Shown here piece by piece: positions 11,913-23,272 of a DNA stretch of 64,000 nt. The DNA is taken from contig OV121098.1 in assembly GCA_921293015.1 (NCBI GenBank), positions 13,057,016 to 13,121,015 on the forward strand. The letters run 5' to 3'. Every line of letters starts with the position of its first letter. Positions within the stretch are counted from its first letter, which is position 1. This stretch comes from Phorcus lineatus. Its lineage: Eukaryota; Mollusca; Gastropoda; Trochida; Trochidae. The notes under the pieces are model-generated. The model was not told where the DNA came from and made no database searches. It saw nothing but the letters and a program-made list of their open reading frames with translations. A program made the position numbers and the translations under genes.

Positions 11913-12075
11913 AGTTCTGAGTTCTGAGCATCTCTGAGTTCTAAGCATCTCTGAGTTCTGATCTTGAGCATCTCTGAGTTCTAAGCATCTCTGAGTTCTG
12001 AGCATCTCTGAGTTCTAAGCATCTCTGAGTTTTAAGCATCTCTGAGTTCTGAGCATCTCTGAGTCTTAAGCATCT
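11913..12075. repeat. 17-18-bp minisatellite
   Basis: About nine imperfect tandem copies of a unit containing GAGTTCTAAGCATCTCT, alternating TTCTGAGCA and TTCTAAGCA forms. No coding capacity. Confidence 0.85.
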
Positions 12076-12264
12076 GTCAAAGAAAGTCATCAAATGATAT
12101 GCAATGCTCTCCCACACTTGATATTTGCTTCATTGTGCGCTAGGCGAATATTCATCGTATTTATTTGGGTAAATTTTGTAAATCATCTAAATCAGTATCA
12201 AACTATTAAACCCTTTTACCCATTCTGCATCCGAGGTTTTAAAACACAGCGATCAAACACTTTA

Positions 12265-14605
12265 CATCACACATTGGATTGGGGTAAGGGTAACTTTAGG
12301 GGAATGTTTTTAGAAAATGATGCGTCACACCGCCATGATATATCGTGTTAAAAAAATCACAAAATTGGGGTAAGGGTAGCATTAAGGGTGAGTGAGTGAG
12401 TTGGGGTTTAACGCCGCTTTCAAGATTAGTTCACTTATATCGCGGCTGCTAGTATTATTGCAGGGAGAAAGCGCCAAACACCATTGTGGCTATGCATTGC
12501 GGTGAAGCCTGCGAGCATCGGCTGGAACTAGCGAACCATGGGTGGTACTGCGCTGAGACTGAGTGTAGAATTGCACCCAAACCTTACTGCGTGTAGAACA
12601 GTTCTCTACTACTGACAAAGTTGCCGAGCCCCTGGCGGGATTCGAACCACGGACCTCTTGATCCGAAACCGAACGCGCTAACCACTGCGCTATCCCGCCC
12701 CCTAGCAATAAGGGAATGTATTTTAGAAAATGATGCATCACACCGCCATGGTATATCTTGTTAAGAACATCACAAGATTGGGGTAAGGGTAACTTTAAAT
12801 GTAGGGTAATGTATTTTAGAAAATGATGCATCGCACCGCCATGATATATCGTGTTAAGAAGATCACAAGATTGGGGTAAGGGTAATTTTAAATGTAGGGG
12901 AATGTATTTTAGAAAATGATGCATCGCACCGCCATGATATATCGTGTTAAGAACATCACAAGATTGGGGTAAGGGTAACTTTAGGGGAATGTATTTTAGA
13001 AAATGATGCATCACACCGCCATGGTATATCGTGTTAAGAAGATCACAAGATTGGGGTAAGGGTAACTTTAGGGGAATGTATTTTAGAAAATGATGCATCT
13101 AACCGCCATGGTATATCTTGTTAAGAACATCACAAGATTGGGGTAAGGGTAACTTTAAATGTAGGGGAATATATTTTAGAAAATGATGCATCACACCGCC
13201 ATGATATATCGTGTTAAGAACATCACAAGATTGGGGTAAGGGTAACTTTAAATGTAGGGGAATGTATTTTAGAAAATGATGCATCGCACCGACATGATAT
13301 ATCGTGTTAAGAACATCACAAGATTGGGGTAAGGGTAACTTTAGGGGAATGTATTTTAGAAAATGATGCATCACACCGCCATGGTATATCTTGTTAAGAA
13401 CATCACAAGATTGGGGCAAGGGTAACACATCGCCATGATATATCGTGTTAAAAAAACATCACAAGATTGGGGTAAGGGTAACTTTAGGGGGATGTATTTT
13501 AACAACATCACACGATTGGGGTAAGGGTAACTTTAGGGGAATGTATTTTAGAAAATGATGCATCACACCGCCATGGTATATCGTGTTAAGAACATCACAA
13601 GATTGGGGCAAGGGTAAATTTAAATTTAGGGGAATATCTTTTAGAAAATGATGCATCGCACAGCCATGTTATATCGTGTTAAGAACATCACAAGATTGGG
13701 TTAAGGGTAACTTTAGGGGAATGTATTTTAGAAAATGATGCATCACACCGCCATGGTATATTGTGTTAAGAACATCACAAGATTGGGGCAAGGGTAAATT
13801 TGAATTTAGGGGAATATCTTTTAGAAAATGATGCATCGCACAGCCATGTTATATCGTGTTAAGAACATCACAAGAGTGGGGTAAGGGTAACTTTAGGGGA
13901 ATGTATTTTAGAAAATGATGCATCACACCGCCATGGTATATTGTGTTAAGAACATCACATGATTGGGGCAAGGGTAAATTTAAATTTAGGGGAATATCTT
14001 TTAGAAAATGATGCATCGCACAGCCATGTTATATCGTGTTAAGAACATGACAAGATTGGGGTAAGGGTAACTTTAGGGGAATGTATTTTAGAAAATGATG
14101 CATCACACCGCCGTGGTATATTGTGTTAAGAACATCACAAGATTGGGGCAAGGGTAAATTTAAATTTAGGGGAATGTACTTTAGAAAATGATGCATCGCA
14201 CAGCCATGTTATATCGTGTTAAGAACATGACAAGAGTGGGGTAAGGGTAACTTTAGGGGAATGTATGTTAGAAAATGATGCATCACACCGCCATGGTATA
14301 TTGTGTTAAGAACATCACAAGATTGGGGCAAGGGTAAATTTAAATTTAGGGGAATTTACTTTATAAAATGATGCTTTACATCGCCATGATATATCGTGTT
14401 AAAAACATCACAAGATTTGGGTAAGGGTAACTTTCAATTTAGGGGAATATCTTTTAGAAAATGATGCGTCACACCGCCATGATATAGTGTCTTAAAAACA
14501 TCACAAGATTAGGGTAAAATAAGGGGAATGTATTTTAGAAAATGATGCATCAAACCGCCATGATATATTGTGTTAAGAACATCACAAGATTGGGGTAAGG
14601 TTAAC
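12265..14605. repeat. 87/93-bp satellite array with a 180-bp higher-order dimer
   Basis: About 25 tandem units, each with GATTGGGGTAAGGGTAACTT, GGGGAATGTATTTTAGAA, ATGATGCATC and CCGCCATG blocks. Units are either about 87 bp or about 93 bp (with an extra AAATGT/AAATTT). From about 13505 to 14400 they alternate regularly, giving a 180-bp dimer repeated about five times. The minus-strand open frames (units reading PLPQSCDVLNTIYHGG) are a by-product of the repeat. A SINE interrupts the array at 12389-12702. From 12080 to 12264 nothing else is recognised. Confidence 0.92.
12389..12702 (-). mobile_element. tRNA-derived SINE with target-site duplication
   Basis: On the minus strand the element begins with a tRNA-like head at about 12702: A box TAGCGCAGTGGTTAGCGCG (complement of 12674-12692) and B box GGTTCGAATCC (complement of 12638-12648) are RNA polymerase III promoter elements. 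A tRNA-unrelated body of about 220 bp follows and ends in a short (CACT)n tail (complement of 12389-12401). It is flanked by a 12-bp duplication, TAGCATTAAGGG at 12377-12388 and TAGCAATAAGGG at 12703-12714, one mismatch. The flanking DNA on both sides is satellite, so it inserted into the array. Similar TTTAACGCCGC sequence is widespread in gastropod genomes (from memory, not searched). Confidence 0.88.
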
Positions 14606-14614
14606 TAAAATTTT

Positions 14615-14652
14615 CAAAATCTTTTATTCCTCGGAACACGGTCGACTGCTCA
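14615..14652. repeat. fragment of the TTTTATTCC...ACACGGTCGA repeat
   Basis: TCTTTTATTCCTCGGAACACGGTCGA-type sequence matches the right end of the inverted-repeat element at 60063-60487 and the stretch at 23855-23945. No other part of that element is seen here. Confidence 0.55.
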
Positions 14653-15599
14653 TAAATGTACGTTTAACTTCCACTTCCACTGGAGATGTGCTAGCCTGGT
14701 TGTCTCACAGAATATGTGCTGAAATAGTTTCCTGAATAGTTTCTTTTCAGTGGGGTACCAACGAACGGTGGTTGAAAATGAAGCGGCCGTAAAATCTCTA
14801 GGAATCTGGCTGGCCCATTAAGGTAGTGGTGTGAGTAGTGGAGTAGTGCTTAGAGCACGGTCCAAAGTAGCAACCGCAGTCACCGGTAGGGGGTGATCAG
14901 GAGTTCAGGAAATGGACGTCGGTTTGGTTCACCGATAGGGCCAAGGTCCCATTACACAAATTTCAGTGACATTAACATACACAATACGGGTTTTCTGTTA
15001 TTGTCAATTGGATCAAGTGTGCATATTTCAAATCTCATTTAAATCAGCTCAAAACTTGTCCCTAGCTGCGTTTCTTGATCCGACTGTGGCACCGTAAGAA
15101 CCGTGTCGGACCGCTCGACGTTCCAGCCAAAAAGAATCGAGGCTGGAAAGACATCGGAAACTTTTGAACTGACATGCAAAACATCACATCTAAACTTTGT
15201 GTCTCGGAATGTGAGCTTTTTCTGAATGAACCCGAGAAAACCACAATTTGGATTAACGCAAAAAGGTCGCGTGTTTGTTTACTATTATGACGAATACGCT
15301 CATTTATGGTCGGAAATTGAGCCATGTCTGCGACCATTGAGGAATATAAAGCGAGTTACTGTCGTGACAATATTTGCGTTTTTATATTTTAACAGTTTTT
15401 AGAACTATTGGAAGTAATAGTGAAGAACTTTAACCAAACAAAACAAAGCATTTATCTCAAAGATATGTTTCAATCATTTTGTCAAAAGGAATTCATTTCT
15501 ATTTTTCAAATTAGATGTGATAATACCTATGAATGGTTGCAGATAAAGAAATCAACTGTAGTCAACACAGAAGCATTTGTTATTAAAAATGATAAATGA
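14653..15599. other. no recognised feature
   Basis: Mixed-composition sequence between the satellite and the dispersed repeats. A 91-codon minus frame at 15062-15337 shows no recognisable domain and is not called. Confidence 0.4.
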
Positions 15600-16050
15600 C
15601 ATACAGCTGCATACCGAAAGTTTGTTCACTTACCACATTTTCGAAATTACGAATTCGTTAAGTGTCAAATAAATTGTTCCATATCAACTCTTTGAGGTTA
15701 AAACCAACATTATCACAATGACGTTGTGCTAAGGAACAAACGTGACTAATGTTTAAAGAATTTGATAACTTATAAAGTATTTTAATGATGAAAATAAAAA
15801 TTAGTATTTTCGGAATTTTGATCCCTGGTCACTTCAATGACCTGCTAAAACTGTTACGGGTAATTGTTGGGTACGATAAACATTTTCCTTAAAGAAGAAT
15901 GGATCTGCATATGTGTATTAAAAATTCAATATTATACGTTTCTTTTTCGCAACGCTACGATACCTCAAAGGCATCTCAAATTACATGATATTTGCACTAG
16001 TATATTCAGGTATGTGAACAAACTTTTGGAATGCAGCTGTACAGTTACAT
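15600..16050 (-). repeat. dispersed repeat, full copy (minus orientation)
   Basis: The reverse complement of this region matches 20585-20990 along its length. Shared blocks include CAGCTGCAT then AAAAGTTTG, GTGCAAATATCATGTAATTT, GATCCATTCTTCTTT, AATGTTTATCGTACCCAACA and AGGTCATTGA. Shorter pieces occur at 17890-17970 and 21145-21215. Non-coding; probably an interspersed element of unknown class. Confidence 0.72.
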
Positions 16051-16177
16051 AATTAGAACTCAGAAAATGTGCAATGGTTGATCCAAAGGGGAGGGGGTTC
16101 AGAGCGTCCCTCACTTCAAACTTTTGTAATCTTTGATGATAGGACAAAAGCTATATCCCCACGTTACCTGTTTTCAA

Positions 16178-17383
16178 GCGTCACGTCTTTTCGAGCCCCT
16201 AAAACACGGGCATGGATTTCTCTCAAAACATCAGTTAGAAAATAACTACATAACGATATATCAAGGGAAGGGTCCAAAATCATCGGAAATAATGTTTTTC
16301 TTTGTGTAAGTCTGTAATTTCGGACATTAAACCATAAAATATTAATCCGTTAAAATAAACATTGAATTACACTAATACCGTTTATAGTCGTGTTTAAAAG
16401 CTACCAACATTCCAAACCATACGTTAGCGAACAGTTTGATTTTATTTTTATTGAAGAACATGAACTTCCTGTCAAAAATACATGACTGGCATCATGTGAC
16501 ATCTTATTTTAAACTCGCCGAGCGATCAACAGTTGGGGTCGTCTCATAAGCGATCGGTCTATTTCTACCCGGTTTGGCAGGCCGCCAAAGAATGTCGGGT
16601 CGTTGATCAATCCATATGCTGCCGCAATTGCAAGTCGAAAAGTTCTTGAAAAGTCAGATATCATCACTTATTTAAATCAAAATACCTTTGATGTCATCAA
16701 AATTTTAAAAAATGAAGAATTATTTGAACTATAAAATTTCATTTTCATACGTATAACTAAGGGTCAACAACTCACATCTCTCGCATCACAGACATAAAGA
16801 CAAGTGGCACAGCAACAGATATAGGACTATTGAATCGTTAATGGTATTAAATTTTTAACGATTTACGTTGTGTATGTGTAGAATTTTATGAAAAGTTTTG
16901 TCTGTTTACACATTTTATCGACTTTGTTTATCAATGTTGTAACGAGTGAAGTGCACAACTGAAAGGATTTTTACGCAGGTGCGAGTTGATATGAAATTAT
17001 GAACATAAGAAATTTTTTGGAATCAAACTACACATCATTTAAGTAAATGCAAACCATTATTCTTTATTTAAAAATCAATAATTAGATGATCTCATAAAAG
17101 AATAATTATCTAAAATTAATTGCCAAGAGAACAAATAATTGTGATGCCGAGTGGTGTCTACGGAGTAATCATGCTTAAATAAATGCATCGGAAGAGCTCA
17201 TATTCTGTTGTGATATTATAACTTAACATGTGCTTTGTACAAAAGGTTATTTTTATGTTTTTGGAATTGTTTTATGCTTTCGAAACTGAAAAAGTATTTT
17301 GAACTTTTGAAATCGGCCCCTGAAAACCTAAGATCCGTTGACTACGTCACAAAATTTGAGGGGCTCGAAAAGAGGTGACGTCA
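16178..17383. repeat. possible element with inverted ends (CGAGCCCCT / AGGGGCTCG)
   Basis: GTCACGTCTTTTCGAGCCCCT at 16180-16200 is roughly mirrored by AGGGGCTCGAAAAGAGGTGACG at 17358-17380, 1.2 kb apart. A third copy of GGGGCTCGAAAAC is at 17559. The interior is AT-rich and non-coding. It may be a non-autonomous DNA element; a target-site duplication was not found. Confidence 0.4.
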
Positions 17384-17554
17384 CAAAACTCGCGATGAAA
17401 TTGACCTCTTCGAGTTCGGAGATTTTCTTGCAATATAAACAACGGTAAATTATGTCGATTTACGTATTCAATAAGAAAAGACAAATGTTGATAATGGTTA
17501 GATAAGAATTAACTGTAAAGATATTTATTCTATAACAATTGTCGCTGTTTGTCT

Positions 17555-17740
17555 TAGGGGCTCGAAAACACCGTACGCGAGGTTATATGTACGCGGACCT
17601 GTGATTGGTTAATTTAATTGAAGCTGAAAGGTCACGGTCATGGTCGTCTGACACGACTCTTACGGTGCCGTTGTTAGGTCAAGAAAAGGAGCAAGGCACG
17701 AGGGACAATTTTCGAGCTGATTTCAATTAAATTTGCGTAT
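17555..17740. repeat. dispersed repeat shared with 5740-5930
   Basis: Contains the CGGACCTGTGATTGGT, GGTCACGGTCATGGTCGTCTG and TTTCGAGCTGATTT blocks in the same order as the copy in the GT92 intron. Further on, 17890-17970 carries ATTACATGATATTAGCAC and AACAAACTTTTGGTATGC, a piece of the 15600-16050 repeat. Confidence 0.6.
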
Positions 17741-18149
17741 GTCATGTTTATGACCTCTGACGTTCATCACAAGAATATATTTTAATATCACAAACCATAA
17801 ATACGCAAGCTACAATATTGTTAGACAGGGGGAATATTTAAAAGTTGTTAAATCTGACCTTTATCAAATTAAGTAACTTTATTGACGTCAAAACAACCCA
17901 AATTACATGATATTAGCACGTCTATACAGTGGTATGTAAACAAACTTTTGGTATGCAGCTGTATAGCCCAACCCCCTTCGACCTTTTTTTTCGTATCGCA
18001 GATGCTGTAGCCCCGCCCCCTCCTAATGGTGGTGTTGATACTCCTAAGCGACCAGTCTGATGAATATCTAACAATACTGTTATACTTTGCTCAAGTATTT
18101 TAATAAATCTACAATCAGTACACAACATAAATTGGTGAGGGTCATACAT

Positions 18150-18665
18150 CATCGATCATCAGCCCTTTTCATAATTCGTCGTTCGTCAGCCATTTTCATA
18201 ATTTGCGGATCATAAGCCATTTTCAAAAATTGGGGATCACAAGCCCTTTTCATAATTCGTCGTTCGTCGGCCCTTTTCATAATTTGTGGAGAATAAGTCC
18301 TATCATAATATTGCGGATCATAAGCTCTTTTCATATTTCGCGAATCATAAGCCGTATTCATAATTTGCAGAGCATAAGCCGTATTCATAATTTGCAGAGC
18401 ATAAGCCCTTTTCATAACTCATCGTTGGTCAGACTTTTTCATAATGTGCGGTTCATAAGCCCTTTTCATTATTTGTTGTTCGTCAGCCCTTTTCATAATT
18501 CGCCGTTCGTCAGCGCTTTTCATTATTTGCGGATCATAAGCCCTTTTCATAATTCGAGAATCATAAGCCCTTTTCATAAATTGCGGATCATTTGCCCTTT
18601 TCATAATTTGCGGGTCATAAATCCTTTTCATAATTTGGGAATCAAAAGCCCTTTTCATAACTCGT
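18150..18665. repeat. 27-bp minisatellite, about 19 units
   Basis: Tandem copies of a 27-bp unit built around CATAAGCCCTTTTCATAAT. Because 27 is divisible by 3, both strands stay open: minus frames 18149-18415 and 18419-18658 read nine-residue repeats (MKRAYDPQI), and a plus frame 18203-18778 reads SPFHNS-type repeats. Stops interrupt the minus frame at 18416-18418. I see no start context, splice context or domain, so I regard it as non-coding, but a repetitive basic protein on the minus strand cannot be excluded. Confidence 0.85.
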
Positions 18666-19499
18666 CATTCCACTTTCATCAACAACGCTCATTGATGTTC
18701 TGTGTTCGTCACCATTTTCTACCACAAGTTTCAGTTTTCCAATATGGCCAGATTATCAAAGCAATCGTTTATGAATAATACATCTTGTTTTTCTATCATT
18801 GTACATTTTTTTAGTTCACTAGAAGTCACTCTAAATACATCTCTAACCTGCAGCATAGCTTAGAAGCAGTGAAGCAATATACACACAACGGAGTCAATAT
18901 TTTACATCAAATAGTTTATTGAAATAAATCACATCATTTAAAAGGAACTTATCAACCCTGAAAAGGACATTCAACATTTTGCAGGTAAACTGCATTCAGT
19001 AATTCTTAAAATATAGGGTAATTATGTTGTAAAATCGGCAAACGTTATCAGTGTTCTAATTACATCGAGAAGTACTAATAATCCTCATCATAACAATCCA
19101 ATTTAGAATAGTGACAAAGTAAAATAAAAGCAGTGTTGGACAATGGGCCATAATTCATGCTCGCAAATACTTTAAATGTAATTTTGGATATGTATCTACA
19201 TCTATTTAAAAGATAAACATGGTATAAAGTACTTGATGAGTCATATAAGCAGCATTCACGTCCATATGATGGAGAATTTCTACGTTTTGAAATGAAAGGG
19301 TCTTTGTTCAATTTTAATTGCTTTTACACGACATTCTTGTATAATTTCATTTCGGGATGTATAGTGATCTAGAATCCCATTGTCGTTTTGTTTTTGTGTT
19401 GAATATGTGATGGATGAAAAAAATCAAAATATCAAAATATACATATTTTTTTAAGCTTCAGTTTAATAAGTTTGCCATGGTCAACAGCGAATGACAAAT
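18666..19499. other. no recognised feature
   Basis: AT-rich sequence; a 78-codon minus frame at 19075-19311 has no recognisable domain. Confidence 0.4.
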
Positions 19500-20584
19500 G
19501 GCTAAACATAACCTTTCAAATTCTGCTCATTGGGAAAGACAATTTTACTTGTTGCCTTATCGTATGGTCCTGAAAAATATTTTGAATTCGGCAGACCTTT
19601 TCATGCTAGTGTGGATTCAATTTTGAATCAATCTGTGGTAATGCACATAGAATGGTAGATCAAAGAATTTAAACATGAGGGTTGAGTATCTGCAACGGAC
19701 GTACAATAGTACAATGAAAGATGGAAAATCTTTTCCAGATTGTTTCGTGGATGACGAAGTTTTGTCCAATCAAATATTTTCTATTATGGTTAGTTTTCCC
19801 CATTGTTGACGTTGATAAAGAAATCCGTCAATACTGTGTTAGAATGTGCCTGCTTATTTCCAAGGGAGCGAAATATAGTTTTTATTAGTAGCAAACCTAG
19901 CACCATTGAATTAAAGTTCGATGCTAATTTCCCATTTCAAACTTAATGTTACTTTGGGTTTAGGACAGGGCTGAATATTGAGTCCCGTATTATTCTTTAT
20001 TATATACAGTTATGACCATTTGAGGTCAAATTATTTCCCGACATGCTCGAAATAGTATTGCTTTTATTTGCAGAATATTTAATTTGAGTATCTGAAGTAA
20101 TATCGGAACATCAAAGAAGCTATCAATTTTAAAAACAAATGCAGACAAATGGGGATTAACGGCTTATCCAGAGAACGTTTATTGACAGGTGACTCGTGTA
20201 CCATATGTTTCATGAATCCTATCATCTCGGAGAAAATTGGCACTTTAAGAAAAAAAATCTATATACATTTAACATTCTCGACTATCTGGTTTCATCACGA
20301 TGTTGAGATCCAAATACAAGAAATATTTTAATTTTGGTCCTCAAACTCCAAATGTAATTGTTTATGGTGAATGTGGACAGTGCCCATTGTGCATAAATGC
20401 TAAAGTCGTTAAATAGAATACTGGCTTAAACCTGTTCCCGCAAAGAATACCAGAAAAAGCTTATGGAATGCTGATAAATTATGATAACTGTGGTTCTGAC
20501 AATTATCTTTCAACTTTACGTGATTTATTTTCTTCATATAGAGTTGGTCATGTTGGGTTATATCAAAGTAATGAATCTCAGATG
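19500..20584 (+). mobile_element. decayed LINE ORF2 remnant
   Basis: Conceptual translation around 20330-20590 gives NFGPQTPNVIVYGECGQCPL, then a new frame with PEKAYGMLINYD and a GSDNYLSTLRDLFSSYRVGH block. These match the spacing of the region between reverse transcriptase and the C-terminal knuckle in molluscan/cnidarian LINEs, where the usual form is PNxxVYGELGxxPL. Many stops and frameshifts. The upstream limit is uncertain. The downstream end is cut by the dispersed repeat at 20585. Confidence 0.45.
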
Positions 20585-20990
20585 TTTTATAAAGTTGCAA
20601 TTTATACAGATGCATACCAAAAGTTTGAATTACCATACAAGTGCAAATATCATGTAATTTGGGAAGGCTTTCATTGCAAAAAAAACCCAAACTTATTATT
20701 TTGAATTTGCAATACAGATGGGCAGATCCATTCTTCTTTCAGGCAAATGTTTATCGTACCCAACAATTAACCGAACATTTTTGGCAGGTCATTGAGGTGA
20801 CCATCGGTCCAAATTTCGAAAAAACTAATTTTCATTTTTCTCAACAAAATCGTTCTTAAGTCATCAACTTCTTTGAAGATTAGTCATGTTTGTTCCTTTG
20901 AACTCAGACCATGTGACTGTGCTGATTTTATTTTCAGAGAATCGATTTGGAACAAGTTAGTAGAAATTTAACGAAATCGAAATTTCGAAA
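20585..20990 (+). repeat. dispersed repeat, full copy (plus orientation)
   Basis: Inverted relative to 15600-16050. Shared blocks are GTGCAAATATCATGTAATTT, GATCCATTCTTCTTT, AATGTTTATCGTACCCAACA, GCAGGTCATTGA and TTCGAAAA-ACTAATTTT. A further short piece at 21145-21215 carries CAATTACATGATATTTGCAC and ACAAACTTTTGGTATGCAGC. Confidence 0.72.
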
Positions 20991-21420
20991 ATATGACCCT
21001 TCTATATACTTCAACATTCCAAAATTTTTAATTTTGCACGGGGACCAGACATACCCTAAATGAGTTCAAGGATAGCGATTTAACACATAGGCAATAGCTT
21101 ATGTAAGTTCTCCTGAAGTTGTTTAATGACGTCCAAACTAAACCCAATTACATGATATTTGCACTACGATTCATTGGTAAGTGAACAAACTTTTGGTATG
21201 CAGCTGTGTATAAAGAGACGGAACATCATAATTCAGGAAAGTTCAAGATATGATTTGTACACACACAATAAAGCTATATCATATCCTTTATGTGGACTTG
21301 AGGTCCAATTTTGGTGTTTACTGCTATTTAGAAGTGCAGTCCGAGCTGTACAATGTTCTTGTTATTGCTCCCTGTAAATAGTTGAACTGTCCTTGACTGT
21401 AACCTTAAACGAGATAACCA

Positions 21421-21450
21421 TGACCTTGACCTTGATGACCTTGACCTTAG
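21421..21450. promoter_or_regulatory. cluster of four AGGTCA-type half sites
   Basis: The plus strand carries TGACCTTGACCTTGATGACC and then TTGACCTTAG, so the minus strand reads TCAAGGTCA repeatedly. TCAAGGTCA is the monomer site of SF-1/ERR-type nuclear receptors. There is no gene close enough to assign, and GACCTT runs also occur in simple repeats, so function is unproven. Confidence 0.3.
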
Positions 21451-21455
21451 AAAGA

Positions 21456-22081
21456 GTGGGATGATGAATTGGGATTCAGATGCTCAGGATAGCATCTCCA
21501 TCATACTACGCATCTGAGCGACACTGGCAGAGGTTGCTAGCGTCCTTGACGATACTGAAAGAAAAGTAGCAGCAATCAACCAATCGCCTACCGCAGGTCA
21601 CTCGACTCATGTCTTCCCACGTAATCTTAGTAACAATAGTGCCATATTTGGTTCTTGCAAAATTCCTATTCTACCATTCTCATTAAACTCACGCGCAAAA
21701 AAAACGCTATCATGTACTTAAATCTAGATTGCAGAATAAATACAAAAGTGAGATTGAAAAAACAAAATGTTTATTCAACAAGAACATGTGACGATACCAT
21801 ATTAATAAAAAAATGCAACAAAATTGGCTTTTGGTATTTTAGACGATTTAATTAAGACAATTTGGCTACCGAACGGTTACTAGCACCGCACCGAGGGGTG
21901 TGCAGAACAAATCCACATACTTCAACATGCATAATGCCCAACTCTTGAAAAGGTTAAAGCCAGGTGAGCACAAGTCCAACATATGTTGTGTCATTTCTAC
22001 ACCACCTTTCTATAGTAATGTTATTGGTCCGAAACAGTTAATTCATCCAATTTTCTAAGTCATTTTTGCCGTTATAAATCA
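21456..22081. other. no recognised feature
   Basis: No open frame or repeat could be supported here. Confidence 0.35.
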
Positions 22082-22535
22082 GTGTTCGGGCCGGAAAAGT
22101 ATATAAGCGTTCTCAATGATAAGTCAATTTTAAGAAATTACTGTAAATTTAGAATTTCACTCCACTCCTTTAAAATACAGTCGTTCAGAAAAGATAACAA
22201 TACATTAGATGATTTGTCATGTTCGTATTGTTCGTCTGGTCAAACAGAAGACGAATTTCATATATTGTTAGTTTGTGACGCATTTTCAGATTGTCGTAAC
22301 AAGTATTTAAATTGTATTAATGTGTCAAAAGATGTATAATCTGTTAAATTCAAACAATGATGATGTCATAAAATCTGTCGCAATTTTTATAAAACAATTG
22401 ATGTCCATTTTGAAATCTCGAGTTAAACCTTTGTCTATGTCACGTGATCAAAGTCTGTCATGATGCACCTGCAATTGTACTTTGAGCCACTGGGCCTTTA
22501 ATACTGAATAAACCTGTCTGTCTGTCTGTCTGTTA
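22082..22535 (+). mobile_element. LINE 3' end with (CTGT)n tail
   Basis: The open frame 22082-22339 (about 85 aa) begins FGPEKYISVLNDKSILRNYC and contains LSCSYCSSGQTEDEFHILLV followed by a Cys, a C-x2-C...H-x4-C knuckle like that at 10031. A one-base shift then continues with SVAIFIKQLM. The 3' end is TACTGAATAAA followed by five CTGT units at 22512-22533, a microsatellite tail typical of some non-LTR elements. No reverse transcriptase is present, so it is 5'-truncated. From 22536 to 23272 nothing else is recognised. Confidence 0.65.
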
Positions 22536-23272
22536 TATGCATTGGCCAATTCTAAGCGTGTAATCTAAATGCCGAGGTCATAATGTGTAGAGCAATGGAC
22601 CAAATAGTAATAATTGGTGGGCAATTTAGACTATTTCTAAGGACAACACGCTCGTGTGGTACAGAATATCTGCAATTGGGATTTCATCTCATAAAAATCA
22701 GAACAAACTTACACACGTATCTCGCTGCGCTTCTGATATGGGAAATTTTCTAAGCGACCTTTCTTGTCACTAATCTTCCATTTTGCATAGTTCAACCAAT
22801 CACAGACCGACAATGGGGCCGAAGATATCTCCTAATCTCCTAATCGTTGATTTGCCAGAGAAAAGGGTCGCTTGATATGACATGAATGAAGCAGTATTCA
22901 CATTGGAAACGCAGCGACTTACATGAGTTAGATTCGACCTGCTTTTAATGAGATGGGAACAAGCTCATTGAAATAAGATCTAACTTTTCGCTCACATTTC
23001 TAAAAAAATTCAGAATATTTTCAGATCATTAGTGTATAGAGCGAACTTTAGATTTTACGAAGCCAAACCAAGTTGTTCGACCCGGCAGACATCAGATAAC
23101 CCGCTACCTGACCCCAAGCGAACTTCCGAAAAACTTTGCTATCATTGTTCGGAACAAATTATCGCTGTCAGGAGTACATTCGGGTCTTTTCTGCCACAGA
23201 TCACCGGGACGATCGCATCAATGGATAAGATCTTACAAGAGCTAACTGATAATATGAGTGGTTTTTAGATTT

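Noticed and set aside
12630..12702. Functional tRNA gene on the minus strand
   Set aside because: It has A and B boxes but is the head of a SINE with a body, tail and target-site duplication.
12490..13656. Minus-strand frames of 202, 109 and 65 aa
   Set aside because: They are the 87/93-bp satellite (and the SINE) read as protein; no start, domain or splice evidence.
15062..15337. 91-aa minus frame
   Set aside because: No recognisable domain; nothing in its context suggests a gene.
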